A stretch of DNA of 29,764 nucleotides from a virus. The stretch covers positions 1 through 29,764 of the IMG/VR virus record IMGVR_UViG_3300045996_002150. One strand, 5' to 3'. This document shows positions 13,405-21,648 of the stretch, in pieces. The translations under genes were made by a program, and so were the position numbers. Numbering within the stretch: position 1 is the stretch's first letter; every line of letters begins with the position of its first letter. The notes below the pieces were generated by a model. The model did not search any database. It was not told the DNA's origin and saw only the letters and a list, made by a program, of their open reading frames with translations.

Positions 13405-13703
13405 GCAGCATCACCGTTCGGCGCTGCGCGACCGCCGCCTCCTACCTGGGGCGGCGGAAGCCACGCTGCAGCGGCCACAAGCCCGGCACCGGCCCCGGCT
13501 GCTTCACCTGCTGGGCCATCTACCTCAAGGCGCACGGGCACACCCCGAGCGTCGCACCGCTCACGAAAGTGAGGACCACCCGTGGCAACCCGCGCGTCCA
13601 GCGACCATCCGGTCAAACGAGTCGTGCAGACGAAGTACGAGGGCGAGCTCGTCCTCGAGGTGACGGCAACACACGCAACCCTGCGCCCCATCCGTACCCG
13701 TAA
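13401..13703 (+). CDS. small zinc-finger-like protein; C-terminal part uncertain
   Basis: GTG in a GTGA overlap with the 22-aa gene. Residues 1-60 are convincing: SITVRRCATAASYLG, then C23-x2-H26 and C34-x2-C37 (CSGH and CFTC), a possible zinc site. After about residue 60 the sequence becomes RTTRGNPRVQRPSGQTSRAD and overlaps the next gene in another frame for 122 bases, with no recognisable order. The stop may have been lost, or the tail may be real; I cannot decide. Confidence 0.5.
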   Translation: MSSITVRRCATAASYLGRRKPRCSGHKPGTGPGCFTCWAIYLKAHGHTPSVAPLTKVRTTRGNPRVQRPSGQTSRADEVRGRARPRGDGNTRNPAPHPYP

Positions 13704-13776
13704 AGGCGGGCCCGCGGAGGTCGTCGTGACCTGGGGGCATATCTACCACCGAGCTCTCGCCGCAAGGAGTCAATGA
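13582..13776 (+). CDS. small hypothetical phage protein, 64 aa
   Basis: The GTG start follows a GAGGA at about 13570-13575. The product has a basic start and a compact beta fold (KYEGELVLEVTATHATLRPIRT), then PAEVVVTWGHIYHRALAARS. The pattern of a short beta sheet, a TWG-x-IY motif and a helical end is one I have seen in small phage proteins of unknown role. It is well ordered, unlike the overlapping frame, and is the preferred coding frame in 13582-13703. Confidence 0.65.
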   Translation: MATRASSDHPVKRVVQTKYEGELVLEVTATHATLRPIRTRKGGPAEVVVTWGHIYHRALAARSQ

Positions 13777-13779
13777 CCC

Positions 13780-14541
13780 ATGGAGGCACTGCGCCAGCGT
13801 TTGCTAGACACCGCCCACGAGGCCGAGCGTCAGTCCCGGCGCGCCGGCACCCAGCAACAGTCCCGCGTCCAGCTCAAGGCCCTGGCCGAGCGACTCCGGG
13901 GCGACGCCAAGGGGCTCGAGCGGATGGTGGACAAATCACCTCCGGCGCGCTCGTTCCGCTCCGAGCTCGTGGGCGCGACGCTGGTGCTGCTCATGACGCT
14001 CGCGGTGCAGCCCGCGAACGCGCAGTCCCTGCCGGCCTCGACCGGGTGCGTCGGCAACAACGTGGTGACGGTGTACCGTCCCGACATCGCCAAGGACTCG
14101 CTCGCACTCAGCGAGCTCGAGGCCCACGAGCGGGTCCACCGGGCGCAGATCCGTAACGGGATGGAGAAGAAGGGAATGAATTGCGCGGACGCGCTGCAGG
14201 CGCTGTCGTCCAACCCGCTGGTGAACCTCATGGCCGAGGTGCCGGCGTACCGGGCGCAGGCCGAGTGGAACAAGCGGGCCCGGGCTGATTTCGATGTGGT
14301 GCGGTTCTACGAGTTTGTGGCCCAGGCACTGTACGCGACCTACTCCCCCTCCGGCTGCCGCAAGGACTACGGCGGCGGGATTATCTGCCCCCAGGGGAAG
14401 ATGCCGGCGATACCGTACAGCTACATCTACCAGTACCTGACCACCGGCGTGCGGCCGCCCTGGCCCCCGCAGCTGGCCGACTATCCGCAGCCGAACGTGG
14501 TGCTCGCGGACAGCCTGCTCGCCACCGGGGGAATACTCTAG
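13780..14541 (+). CDS. exported or membrane-anchored HExxH zinc-protease-like protein
   Basis: The product has 253 residues. Residues 1-58 are a charged helix; residues 60-82 are a hydrophobic stretch ending ANAQS, which looks like a signal peptidase site. H116-E117-R-V-H120 (LEAHERVHRAQ) is the HExxH of zinc metallopeptidases, and E153 in MAEVPAYRAQ is a likely third ligand. Cys at 90 and 135 and two near the C-terminus would be oxidised outside the cytoplasm. AAGGAG at 13764-13769 sets the ATG at 13780; an internal ATG at 13924 (residue 49) would give a plain signal peptide. It could act on host envelope or peptidoglycan proteins. Activity is inferred only from the motif. Confidence 0.7.
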   Translation: MEALRQRLLDTAHEAERQSRRAGTQQQSRVQLKALAERLRGDAKGLERMVDKSPPARSFRSELVGATLVLLMTLAVQPANAQSLPASTGCVGNNVVTVYRPDIAKDSLALSELEAHERVHRAQIRNGMEKKGMNCADALQALSSNPLVNLMAEVPAYRAQAEWNKRARADFDVVRFYEFVAQALYATYSPSGCRKDYGGGIICPQGKMPAIPYSYIYQYLTTGVRPPWPPQLADYPQPNVVLADSLLATGGIL

Positions 14542-14735
14542 CCCAGCTTCAGTCCCATCTCTGCCGCGGCCTCCTCGACAGCCTTGAGCATCTCGGGCGC
14601 GAGGAGGCCGCGCTCTTTGAGATCGCGGAGGGTCTCGAGGATCTCCCCGGGGGGAAGATCGTCCTCGTCCTCAGCGGCCGGTGGCGTACTTGGCGCGGAA
14701 GTCGCGAGCAGCTTCAGCGAACGATCTCGAGACAT
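14538..14735 (-). CDS. small hypothetical protein, 65 aa, end of the late operon
   Basis: The ATG at 14735 has a strong AAAGGAG just upstream (AAAGGAGCTAAGA-ATG). The first 65 bases overlap the C-terminal codons of the 832-aa gene. The product has a basic start (MSRDRSLKLL), an acidic Pro-rich middle and a helical tail (ILETLRDLKERGLLAPEMLKAVEEAAAEMG). It looks like a short scaffold- or C-terminal-type segment found at the end of some phage proteins. Its TAG and the TAG of the plus-strand gene are the two strands of one CTAG (14538-14541). Confidence 0.6.
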   Translation of the reverse strand: MSRDRSLKLLATSAPSTPPAAEDEDDLPPGEILETLRDLKERGLLAPEMLKAVEEAAAEMGLKLG

Positions 14736-17169
14736 TCTTAGCTCCTTTCGAGCGGTGAAGTTCCTGTTCAAAGAACCACAGTAGCGCCTGCACGTCGGCC
14801 GGCCGGAGCTCCTGGCCGGTCTTCTGCTTGAGGCGGTCGGCCATCGACGTCATCACGCCGCGGATCAGCGTCTTCTCCTGCGCGTCGGGTGCGTCGTCGA
14901 GAATCACCCGGTCGTACTTGTCGGTGCGGGTGCGAATCTCGCCCATCCAGCGCCGCCAGGTGCGGGTGGCCCACAGGTCGACGGTCACCTCGCCGTGCTT
15001 CCCGTTCAGGTTCCAGAAGAACCGCCCGATCTTGGGTCCGAAGTTGGCGACCGAGGTGGGCTCGAGCCGGGTGCCCTTCTTGAGCACGTTGGTCTCGCCC
15101 AGCAGGTGGTCGACGGTACCGGCCTCGCCCCGCTCCCTAATCATAGCATCCAGCTTCTGCAGCTGCTTGGCGTGGGTGCGCCAGCGGGGTGAGCGCATCA
15201 CGCCCTCGCCCATCTCGAGCCGGCCGGTCTTGAGGTAGCGCTCGTAGACCTGGACCGCGCTCTTGTAGTTAGGATCCACCTTCTGGCCGTTCGACATGAT
15301 CGACAGCACGGCCTTGAACACGCCCATTTTCTCCGGCGCCTCGGTGGCGGGGAAGATGGCCTTCGTGTTCTCCTCCATCGTCGCCACGGCGTCCCGATAC
15401 CAGTCGAGCGCGTTGCCCGGCCGCTTGAGCGCCTCCTCCACCTCGGCCAGGCCTCGCTGCATTGCCACGCTCTTCTTCACCCCCGGCTTGGCGAGCGTGA
15501 GCGGCTTGCGTCCGCGGATCAGCTCCTGGTGCGCCTCGAGCGCGGTGATGCGGGGCAGCTTCTTGGGCTGCGCCTGCAGCAGCGCCTTGGCCGGTGGTGC
15601 CGGTGGCTTCTCGAAGATCTCCTCGGAAAGGAGCCCGTCGCCCGCGTCGCTGCTGCCCACCGGTCGCCCGAAGGCGATGTCCTTGGCCTCCTCTCGCGAC
15701 ACAAAGCGCCCCCTGGAGGTGCGGAAGCCATCCTCGAACGGCAGCACGTCGGGATCGAGGCCGGCCTCTCGTGCGGCGTTATAGGTGAACCCGTGGTTCA
15801 GGTCGTCAAACTCGCGCCCGCCGACACGAATGGACGCGGCGGTGATGCGCTCCGGGGCCTCTCCGGGGACAAACTCCTCCGGCCAGAGCGCCGCCTTCTG
15901 CGGGGCGAACGGACGCTCCGCAGCGGGCAGGTGCGCGTTCGGTCCGAAATTCACCCAGCTGTTCTGGCCGCGGGTCTCGGTGAGGAGCGCCCGCTGGGCG
16001 AGCTCGTCCATCGTCGAGGCGTGCAGCCGCGTCGTGGCCTCTTCACCGCGGGGCCCGAACGGCAGTCCCCCGGCCGAGTGGGTGAGATCGTGAACGGCGC
16101 GGAAGTCGTCGTTCTGCTGCGGCGTCATGTAGGGATGCTGCGAGCTCGCGTTGGTCTTAAGCACCTTGAGCCGCTTGTTCTCGCGCACATCCTTCAGCAT
16201 CTCCGCGCTCGACTTGTAGGGATCCTCGTCGACGTACTCAAACTTGAATCCCGCCCGCTCGGCGGCGGCCTTCTGCTCGGCGATCTTCTTGTTCAGCGCG
16301 TCGTAGGCCGGCCGGGCGGCCTCGTCGAACACCGGCAGCCGCTCATAGGCCTGGGCCATCGCCCGCGAGCGCGCCTCGTCCAGCTGCGGCAGCTCGGTGG
16401 GGATGTGCCCGCCAAACTCGTCGCCGAAGAGCTGGGCCACCTCGGGCACCGCGTCGGCGCGGAGCGCGGGCAGGTTGATGTCGCCCTGGTAGGCGCCGGC
16501 CTTGATGTGGCCCGCGGCCTTCTGGTTGCGGGCGATGCCGAGCCGCCGGGCGCGCTCGAGATCCTCGACCGCGTCCGACACGTTCACCTCGAGGATCCCG
16601 GTCTCGGGATCGCGCCAGGTGCCGATGTGGGCGCCCGGCTTCTTGAGTCGCTCGGCGACTTCGGGACGCGCGGCCCACTGGGCGACCGCCTCGGCCTGGT
16701 TCTCCGGCGTGAAGGTCTGCGTGAACCGCGGATCCGCGACCAGGTAGCCGGAGCCCTTCATGGGCTTCAGCGTCTTCGGGTTGAGCGTGGCGCCGCCGGA
16801 GTGCTTCAGCACCGCGTCGGCGACCCGGGGGCCCACGTCCTTGACGCGGAGCGAGGGCATCCCGGCCGGCAGTCCGAGCGAGCCGACGATGCCACCGTAG
16901 AGCGATCCGGCGCCGCGGGCCACCTGCTGCCCGGTCGACGCGGGACGGTCGGCGGCCAGCTCGGCCAGGCGCCGCGTCCGCTCCCGCCACTTCCGGGTCG
17001 TGCTGCCGTGCTCCACCGGCCTCCCGGTGTTGGACGGCGCGGCGAAGTCGAAGAGATCCGCGAAGTCGGCGGGCAGGTTGCTCACGCCCTCGAGCGCGCC
17101 CGCGGCGAGCTGCTGCAGGAGCGCCCAGCCCGGGAGCTTCGGCGGCGGGGGAACGGCCGGGCCCGTCAC
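14671..17169 (-). CDS. large polyvalent internal virion protein, 832 aa
   Basis: At least three recognisable parts. Around 120-225 is GATLNPKTLKPMKGSGY and IGTWRDPETGILEVNVSDA with ...NQKAAGHI, a pattern common in phage polyvalent proteins. Residues 350-407 hold FRAVHDLTHSAGGLPFGPRGEE and ETRGQNSWVN, with H360, D361 and H364 arranged like a metal site. The C-terminal 290 residues (SIMSNGQKVDPNYKSAVQ, GEVTVDLWATRTWRRWMG, QALLWFFEQEL) look helical and may be a DUF7178-type domain, which I cannot confirm. As last of the ejection-type genes it is probably packaged and injected. GTG start overlaps the previous stop. Confidence 0.7.
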   Translation of the reverse strand: MTGPAVPPPPKLPGWALLQQLAAGALEGVSNLPADFADLFDFAAPSNTGRPVEHGSTTRKWRERTRRLAELAADRPASTGQQVARGAGSLYGGIVGSLGLPAGMPSLRVKDVGPRVADAVLKHSGGATLNPKTLKPMKGSGYLVADPRFTQTFTPENQAEAVAQWAARPEVAERLKKPGAHIGTWRDPETGILEVNVSDAVEDLERARRLGIARNQKAAGHIKAGAYQGDINLPALRADAVPEVAQLFGDEFGGHIPTELPQLDEARSRAMAQAYERLPVFDEAARPAYDALNKKIAEQKAAAERAGFKFEYVDEDPYKSSAEMLKDVRENKRLKVLKTNASSQHPYMTPQQNDDFRAVHDLTHSAGGLPFGPRGEEATTRLHASTMDELAQRALLTETRGQNSWVNFGPNAHLPAAERPFAPQKAALWPEEFVPGEAPERITAASIRVGGREFDDLNHGFTYNAAREAGLDPDVLPFEDGFRTSRGRFVSREEAKDIAFGRPVGSSDAGDGLLSEEIFEKPPAPPAKALLQAQPKKLPRITALEAHQELIRGRKPLTLAKPGVKKSVAMQRGLAEVEEALKRPGNALDWYRDAVATMEENTKAIFPATEAPEKMGVFKAVLSIMSNGQKVDPNYKSAVQVYERYLKTGRLEMGEGVMRSPRWRTHAKQLQKLDAMIRERGEAGTVDHLLGETNVLKKGTRLEPTSVANFGPKIGRFFWNLNGKHGEVTVDLWATRTWRRWMGEIRTRTDKYDRVILDDAPDAQEKTLIRGVMTSMADRLKQKTGQELRPADVQALLWFFEQELHRSKGAKNVSRSFAEAARDFRAKYATGR

Positions 17170-18680
17170 CGCTGCTTGTCCAGCGACTGAAGCCAGAGAA
17201 GGTTCTTCGCCCGCGGGGCGATGCCGGTGATCAGCGCCCGCGTGGCCATCGAGGGCCCCTCGCGCGGCGGCTGACTCGCGGCCGACTGGAGTGCGGTGGC
17301 GTCGGCGGCGATCTGCGGTGGGATCGTGCGCGTCGGCGGCGTCAGCATCTGCTGCGCCGCGTTGGCGCGGGCGCCGCGGCGTCCGAACAGCGCGCCGAGC
17401 GTCTTGTCGAGCACGCCCTCCTTCGACAGCGAGCCACCCGGCGACACGGGATCCGTGGCCGCGGCGCGGTTCGTGGCCTGCGCGCTGCCGGTGCCCTTCA
17501 GCACCTTGAGCAGCTGCTGGGCGCGCGGCAGGGCGCCGATGTACTCGTCGGGATCCGCCTTCGGTCCCGGCCGGTGCTTGAGGAATTTCCAGTCGGCGTC
17601 GAGCTCACGCAGGCCGGGGATGTTGGTCTGCATGAAGCCCTCCACCTCCTCGAGGCGGGGCTTGATCTCGTCCACCAGCGGCGCGTTCACGTCCTTCTGC
17701 GCCTTCGTCAGCTGGCCGCGGAGCCGCACGCGCAGCGCCTGCAGCTGCTGGAAGCTGGCCGTGGGCAGCGGCGCCGGGTTCGTGGGGAACATGATCCGCT
17801 GCATCTCCGGCGAGAGCGGCACGTCGGGGTACAGCTGCTCGAGCGCCCGGTACTTCGTCTGCAGATCCCTGACGCCGGCCCGCGCGCTCTTGATGGCCGA
17901 GCGGGTGTGCTGAATCGCCCGCGCCGTGGCCTCACGGTCGTAGCTGATGTGGCGGGCCGTCTTCATCGCCTCGGGCGACGCGGCGGCGATCTGGAAGCTT
18001 CCCGGCGCGAGGCGGTTCTGGTGCTGGGCGAGCGCCGCCACGTCTTCGGGCAGCTGGGCCGCCACCTCGCGCGAGATCGAGCGGGAGGGCTTGAACCAGT
18101 CGAGCAGCGCGCGGGAGCCCCGCTTCGCCAGCTGGCCGGCGGCGGGCAGCGCACCGAGGGCGGCGCCAAGGCCGCCGCCGATCAGTGCCTGCTCGCCCCG
18201 GTCGCCCGCTTCCGCACCGGCCGCTCCGGCCACGGCGCCCGCGGCGCCCGCGGCCACGGGCAGGGAGACGGCCTTCGCCGCCGCACCGAGCGGTCCGCCG
18301 AGCAGGAGGCTGCCGCCCACCTCGGCCGAGGTGGCCTGCTCCGGGTACTTCTCCTGGAACGCGCGCTGCTTGTCGCGGAAGCCCTTCCCCGCGAGCAGGC
18401 CGAGCACGTTGAGCGTGGCACCCTGGCCGGCGGCGCCGGCGAGGTTGGGGAGCTCCTCGGCGGGGAGCTCACCGACGCGCGAGCTGCGCGCCACGTTGGC
18501 GAGCGCGCCAACCGGGCCCAGGGCCCCCATCATCGAGTTGAGGATGCGGTCCTTGGCGGTGGGCGCGCCCGTCACCGGATCCAGCTTCACCCCGAGCTCG
18601 AGCAGTGCGGCGTCAATCTGCTCGTCGGTGAGGCCGGCGTCGGCGAGCTCGGCGATCAGCTGCTCGAGCTCGGGGTTCAC
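17166..18680 (-). CDS. putative ejection / internal virion protein, 504 aa
   Basis: It starts MNPELEQLIAELADAGLTDEQIDAALLELG, a helical motif typical of the start of phage internal proteins. A Gly/Ala-rich hydrophobic region follows (about 115-175, GGSLLLGGPLGAAAKAVSLP and AGAVAGAAGAEAG) that could insert in a membrane, then a long helical C-terminal part with a Pro-rich end. This is the usual make-up of podovirus pore- or conduit-forming ejection proteins. No enzymatic motif is seen. The GTG start at 18680 lies inside the previous stop. Confidence 0.65.
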   Translation of the reverse strand: MNPELEQLIAELADAGLTDEQIDAALLELGVKLDPVTGAPTAKDRILNSMMGALGPVGALANVARSSRVGELPAEELPNLAGAAGQGATLNVLGLLAGKGFRDKQRAFQEKYPEQATSAEVGGSLLLGGPLGAAAKAVSLPVAAGAAGAVAGAAGAEAGDRGEQALIGGGLGAALGALPAAGQLAKRGSRALLDWFKPSRSISREVAAQLPEDVAALAQHQNRLAPGSFQIAAASPEAMKTARHISYDREATARAIQHTRSAIKSARAGVRDLQTKYRALEQLYPDVPLSPEMQRIMFPTNPAPLPTASFQQLQALRVRLRGQLTKAQKDVNAPLVDEIKPRLEEVEGFMQTNIPGLRELDADWKFLKHRPGPKADPDEYIGALPRAQQLLKVLKGTGSAQATNRAAATDPVSPGGSLSKEGVLDKTLGALFGRRGARANAAQQMLTPPTRTIPPQIAADATALQSAASQPPREGPSMATRALITGIAPRAKNLLWLQSLDKQR

Positions 18681-19927
18681 GGGCGACCGCCCTGCATCCG
18701 CGCCTTGTAGCGCTCGATGGCCTCCTGCGCCTTGGGTGAGAAGGCGGGGCGCTGCGCCGGCGCGGCGGCCGGTGCGGCCGGCGGTCCCTCGAGCGCAGGT
18801 GCCGAGCTCGGCGCGGCGTCGAGGCCCAGGTCGCTGTAGTAGTCGACGAAGATCTCAGGGTCGACGCCCCACCGCCGCGCCCGCTGGCCGTAGCTGGTGC
18901 GGAGCTGGTCCTGCTTCTGCTTCCATCCGCGGCCCACGGCGAGCCCGGCGGCGCGGAAGTTTTCGACCTGCTGCGGGGTGAGGAATTGCCCGTCGAGCGC
19001 CTTGTTGTACATGTTGCGGATCCGGTCGGGCACGCCCGCGGCGTTCTGCGCGGTCGCGTACTCGCCCTCCCGCACCGTCGAGCCGGGATCCTGGATCTTC
19101 ATGAAGCTGAAGATCAGACCGATGCTCGCGGCCGGATTGGTCTTCGCAATGTCGGCGTTCCGGGTCAGCGTGGTGATCTGGTTCGCGACCGTCGCGTGGT
19201 CCTTCGTGGCCATGCGGTAGTCGTCGCCCAGCTGGTTCTCGCGCTGGAACCCGCGCATGTGCTCGATGTCCTGGCGCGCGGAGCCCTCGTTCTTCGCGAC
19301 ACCCGGCTGGCTGTCGATCACCTCACCGGTGGAGCTGTCGTAGGTCTGCACGACGGGGAGCCCGGTCTTGGGATCCGCCACCGTGCGCTCGGCCAGGTGC
19401 CGCTTCTGCTGCTGCTGGTTCTGCTGCAGCGACGGGCCCAGCGACGCCAGGTAGGTCACCAGCGGCTTCGCGGCCTCGGGGCCGAGCGCGAGCGCCTGGG
19501 GCAGGAGAGCGTTTACACGCTCGAACACCTGCTCCACGCTCTCACCCGGCTGCGGCTTCACCTGCTCGTAGAGCTCGCGCATCCGGCGCTGCATGACCTG
19601 GCCCTGCGCCGTGTCGAGCGCGCCGCGGTAGCCCTCACGGCCGGCGCTCAGTCCCTCCTGCAGCGCGGGACCGAGACCGCCGCCCACCTTCTGCTGGGAG
19701 CCGGAGAGGATCGCCAGGCCCATGTCGAGGAGCCCGCGCCGGCTGGCGCGCTGCTGCTCGTCGAAGCCCACGGCCGAGTCCTCCGGCGTGGCGCCCAGGA
19801 GACCCATGAGGCCCGACGGCATGATCGGATCGTTGACGCCCTCCCAAAACGAGCGGGGCTTCTGTGGCATCCGCGGTGCCTTGACGTACTTGCGGAACAC
19901 GTCCTGCCGGATCGGAAGATCAGCCAC
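18677..19927 (-). CDS. putative internal virion / ejection protein, 416 aa
   Basis: GTG at 19927 overlaps the upstream stop; a longer frame upstream is out of register with the gene before it and is not used. Residues 230-345 include IGLIFSFMKIQDPGSTVREGEY, ATAQNAAGVPDRIRNMYNK and FLTPQQVENFRAAG, a block I recognise from internal proteins of podoviruses. The N-terminal 100 residues have GLGPALQEGLSAGREGYRGAL. The C-terminal linker is Pro/Ala-rich. It likely leaves the particle with the DNA during infection. Confidence 0.75.
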   Translation of the reverse strand: MADLPIRQDVFRKYVKAPRMPQKPRSFWEGVNDPIMPSGLMGLLGATPEDSAVGFDEQQRASRRGLLDMGLAILSGSQQKVGGGLGPALQEGLSAGREGYRGALDTAQGQVMQRRMRELYEQVKPQPGESVEQVFERVNALLPQALALGPEAAKPLVTYLASLGPSLQQNQQQQKRHLAERTVADPKTGLPVVQTYDSSTGEVIDSQPGVAKNEGSARQDIEHMRGFQRENQLGDDYRMATKDHATVANQITTLTRNADIAKTNPAASIGLIFSFMKIQDPGSTVREGEYATAQNAAGVPDRIRNMYNKALDGQFLTPQQVENFRAAGLAVGRGWKQKQDQLRTSYGQRARRWGVDPEIFVDYYSDLGLDAAPSSAPALEGPPAAPAAAPAQRPAFSPKAQEAIERYKARMQGGRP

Positions 19928-20738
19928 GGAAGAGCCCCTTGATGCCCGAGATGCCGCCGAGTCCCGCGAAGAGCGAGCCGATGCCCAGTGCGTTGCCGAG
20001 GAAGCCACCGCCCTGCGTCGGCTGCGTGTACGTCTGACCCTGCGGCGAGCCGCCGAGAATCGAGGCGAGTATGCCCAGCTGCTGCTGGGGGTAGGCCTTG
20101 GCCTGGTCGAACTGGCCGTGCTCGTAGTCGAGCTGCTGCTGGCCGAGCCCCTGGAGGTACTGGCCGCCCTTGGAGTACGCGTCGGCCACGCCCTCGAGCC
20201 CCTGCAGGCCCTGCATCCCGAGCCCACCGAAGTAGGAGCGGTCGGCGCCGAAGCGGTCCGCGGCGTCGCTGAAGCCCCGCGAGCGGAGCGCGGCGAGGGT
20301 GTTGGCCTCGTTCGCGTTCACGTCCTTGAGCGCCTCAGCCTGGAGCACGCCGGAGCGTGAGCCCCCGAACGCGCCCGCGGCGGTAGCCGCCTGCGCGCCG
20401 GCGGTGAGGGCAGCGTCGCGCTGCTTCGCGAAGTCGCCTTGAATCCCGCCGATCACCTGGTCCTGGTATGGATCCATGTACTTCTTGAGCGCGTCGCCGG
20501 AAAACTCCTGCGAGCCGAGGCCCATCATGTCGGCGAGCGAGCTGTAGCGATCCTCGAGGCCGCCGGCGGTCTCGAGCCCCTTCATGTAGACATCGCTCGG
20601 CCCCGCGACGCCCTGGCCGCTGTACGGCTGGTAGGGCTGGTTCGCGATCTGCGTGGCCTGGTTCCACAGCTGCTGCCGCGCGTAGTCGCTGAACGCGTCG
20701 GGCTTCTGTGTCGTGGTCTGCGTGCCGCCCTTGCTCAC
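19920..20738 (-). CDS. putative internal virion protein, 272 aa
   Basis: The protein is rich in Gly, Ala, Gln and Tyr, with the pattern KPDAFSDYARQQLWNQATQIA, YMDPYQDQVIGG and AAGAFGGSRSGVLQAEA, then a Gly-rich C-terminus (GGGFLGNALGIGSLFAGLGGISG). This arrangement is widespread in podoviruses next to the injection proteins and is usually labelled an internal or DNA-transfer protein. ATGA links it to its upstream gene. A direct enzymatic role is unlikely. Confidence 0.7.
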   Translation of the reverse strand: MSKGGTQTTTQKPDAFSDYARQQLWNQATQIANQPYQPYSGQGVAGPSDVYMKGLETAGGLEDRYSSLADMMGLGSQEFSGDALKKYMDPYQDQVIGGIQGDFAKQRDAALTAGAQAATAAGAFGGSRSGVLQAEALKDVNANEANTLAALRSRGFSDAADRFGADRSYFGGLGMQGLQGLEGVADAYSKGGQYLQGLGQQQLDYEHGQFDQAKAYPQQQLGILASILGGSPQGQTYTQPTQGGGFLGNALGIGSLFAGLGGISGIKGLFRG

Positions 20739-20992
20739 GGCTGCCTCCCCTGCAGCAGGCGGCCGAGAAGGCCACCCTGCAGCTGCATCGGCAGCGGCTG
20801 GAACGACGTCGGCTGCACCATCGGGCGCTGCTGGGACTGCGGCAGGAGACCGAACAGGCCGGGCATCGCGCCCATGGCGCCGGCGCGCGGCGGCATCACG
20901 TTCATCGGCCGCGCCGGCTGGCGCCCCACCTGACCCAGGAGGGCCAGATGCTGCGCGGTAAGTGCCTCGGGATTCTTGCGTCCACCCTTCAT
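20735..20992 (-). CDS. small Met/Pro/Gln-rich protein, 85 aa
   Basis: The product starts MKGGRKNPEALTAQHLALLGQVG and has many Met, Pro, Gln and Leu (PMNVMPPRAGAMGAMPGLFG). It is probably unstructured. It lies four bases after the end of the previous gene and shares ATGA with the next one. It may be a small virion or assembly protein given its place among the ejection-type genes; no family is recognised. Confidence 0.6.
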   Translation of the reverse strand: MKGGRKNPEALTAQHLALLGQVGRQPARPMNVMPPRAGAMGAMPGLFGLLPQSQQRPMVQPTSFQPLPMQLQGGLLGRLLQGRQP

Positions 20993-20996
20993 CGGT

Positions 20997-21413
20997 CTAG
21001 AGCTCCTTTGCGAGCACCGTCCAGCGGGGCTCCCAGCCCTCTTCTCGTGTCAGAAACGAGCGGAGCCATCCCGCTCTGCCTGCGAGCGTGGCGCGCGAGC
21101 ATCCCTGCCCGCGAGCCCACTCGATGATCTTCGGGTACATCGTGCGGAGCTCCTGCATGTCCCCGCCGGCCAGGAAAAAGTGAAGATCCCGCTGCCGTGG
21201 GTATGGGATCACCTCGGTGATCACCGCACTGGCCTCGCCGGGCCAGAACTGCAGGTGACCCAGGCAGATCGACTGCCACAGGTCGTCCAGCGTGTGCGTG
21301 GGGGCGGAACCCCCGTAATTTAGCGCCCGGGTAATCGGTTCGCAAAGGCGGTCGAAATCCGCCTTAACCTGCGCGTCGAGTAGCAGCGGGAAACTCGGGC
21401 CCGTGCTAGGCAA
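20997..21413 (-). CDS. GNAT/T7 gp13-like phage protein, 138 aa
   Basis: The start is TTG at 21413, overlapping the previous gene by eight bases. The sequence has LDDLWQSICLGHLQFWPGEASAVITEV, YPRQRDLHFFLAGGDMQEL and CSRATLAGRAGW, which is the widespread phage protein with an acetyltransferase-like fold related to T7 internal virion protein gp13. It is usually found beside the tail and ejection genes, as here. An assembly role rather than acetyl transfer is the usual view; I infer it from pattern only. Confidence 0.65.
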   Translation of the reverse strand: MPSTGPSFPLLLDAQVKADFDRLCEPITRALNYGGSAPTHTLDDLWQSICLGHLQFWPGEASAVITEVIPYPRQRDLHFFLAGGDMQELRTMYPKIIEWARGQGCSRATLAGRAGWLRSFLTREEGWEPRWTVLAKEL

Positions 21414-21648
21414 CGGTCGAGTCCGTGATGAGCCCCAGCTCCTCGAGCTTCGTCAGCAGGTCGTCCAGCGCCGTGCCGGCGCTGCGGTCCCCGGTCACCT
21501 CGACCCGCTGCTGCAGCACCTGCGCGAGCGCGTTGGCGAGCGCCAGGAAATTTTGCTCCACGATCTGGCGGAACGCCGCCTCGTTGGCGAGCGAGTACCT
21601 GGGCTCCGGCTGGGGGAGCGGCGTCACGCCGGCGAGGGCGACGCTCAC
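21406..21648 (-). CDS. small helical protein, 80 aa
   Basis: The ATG overlaps the end of the stabilisation-type gene. The product is Pro-rich at the start, then helical (AAFRQIVEQNFLALANALAQVLQQRVEV), with a second helix near the end (LDDLLTKLEELGLI). It could oligomerise as a short coiled coil. No family is recognised. It is part of the tail/internal protein section of the operon. Confidence 0.65.
   Translation of the reverse strand: MSVALAGVTPLPQPEPRYSLANEAAFRQIVEQNFLALANALAQVLQQRVEVTGDRSAGTALDDLLTKLEELGLITDSTVA

Noticed and set aside
13773-14156. 127-codon plus-strand frame starting at the ATGA before the HExxH gene
   Set aside because: Arg/Ala/Pro-rich low-complexity translation; the frame from 13780 has the HExxH motif and a better spaced AAGGAG.
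19928-20227. N-terminal extension of the internal protein ending at 18677
   Set aside because: Ser/Arg-rich, lies across the end of the upstream gene in another frame, and the GTG at 19927 fits the four-base overlap habit.
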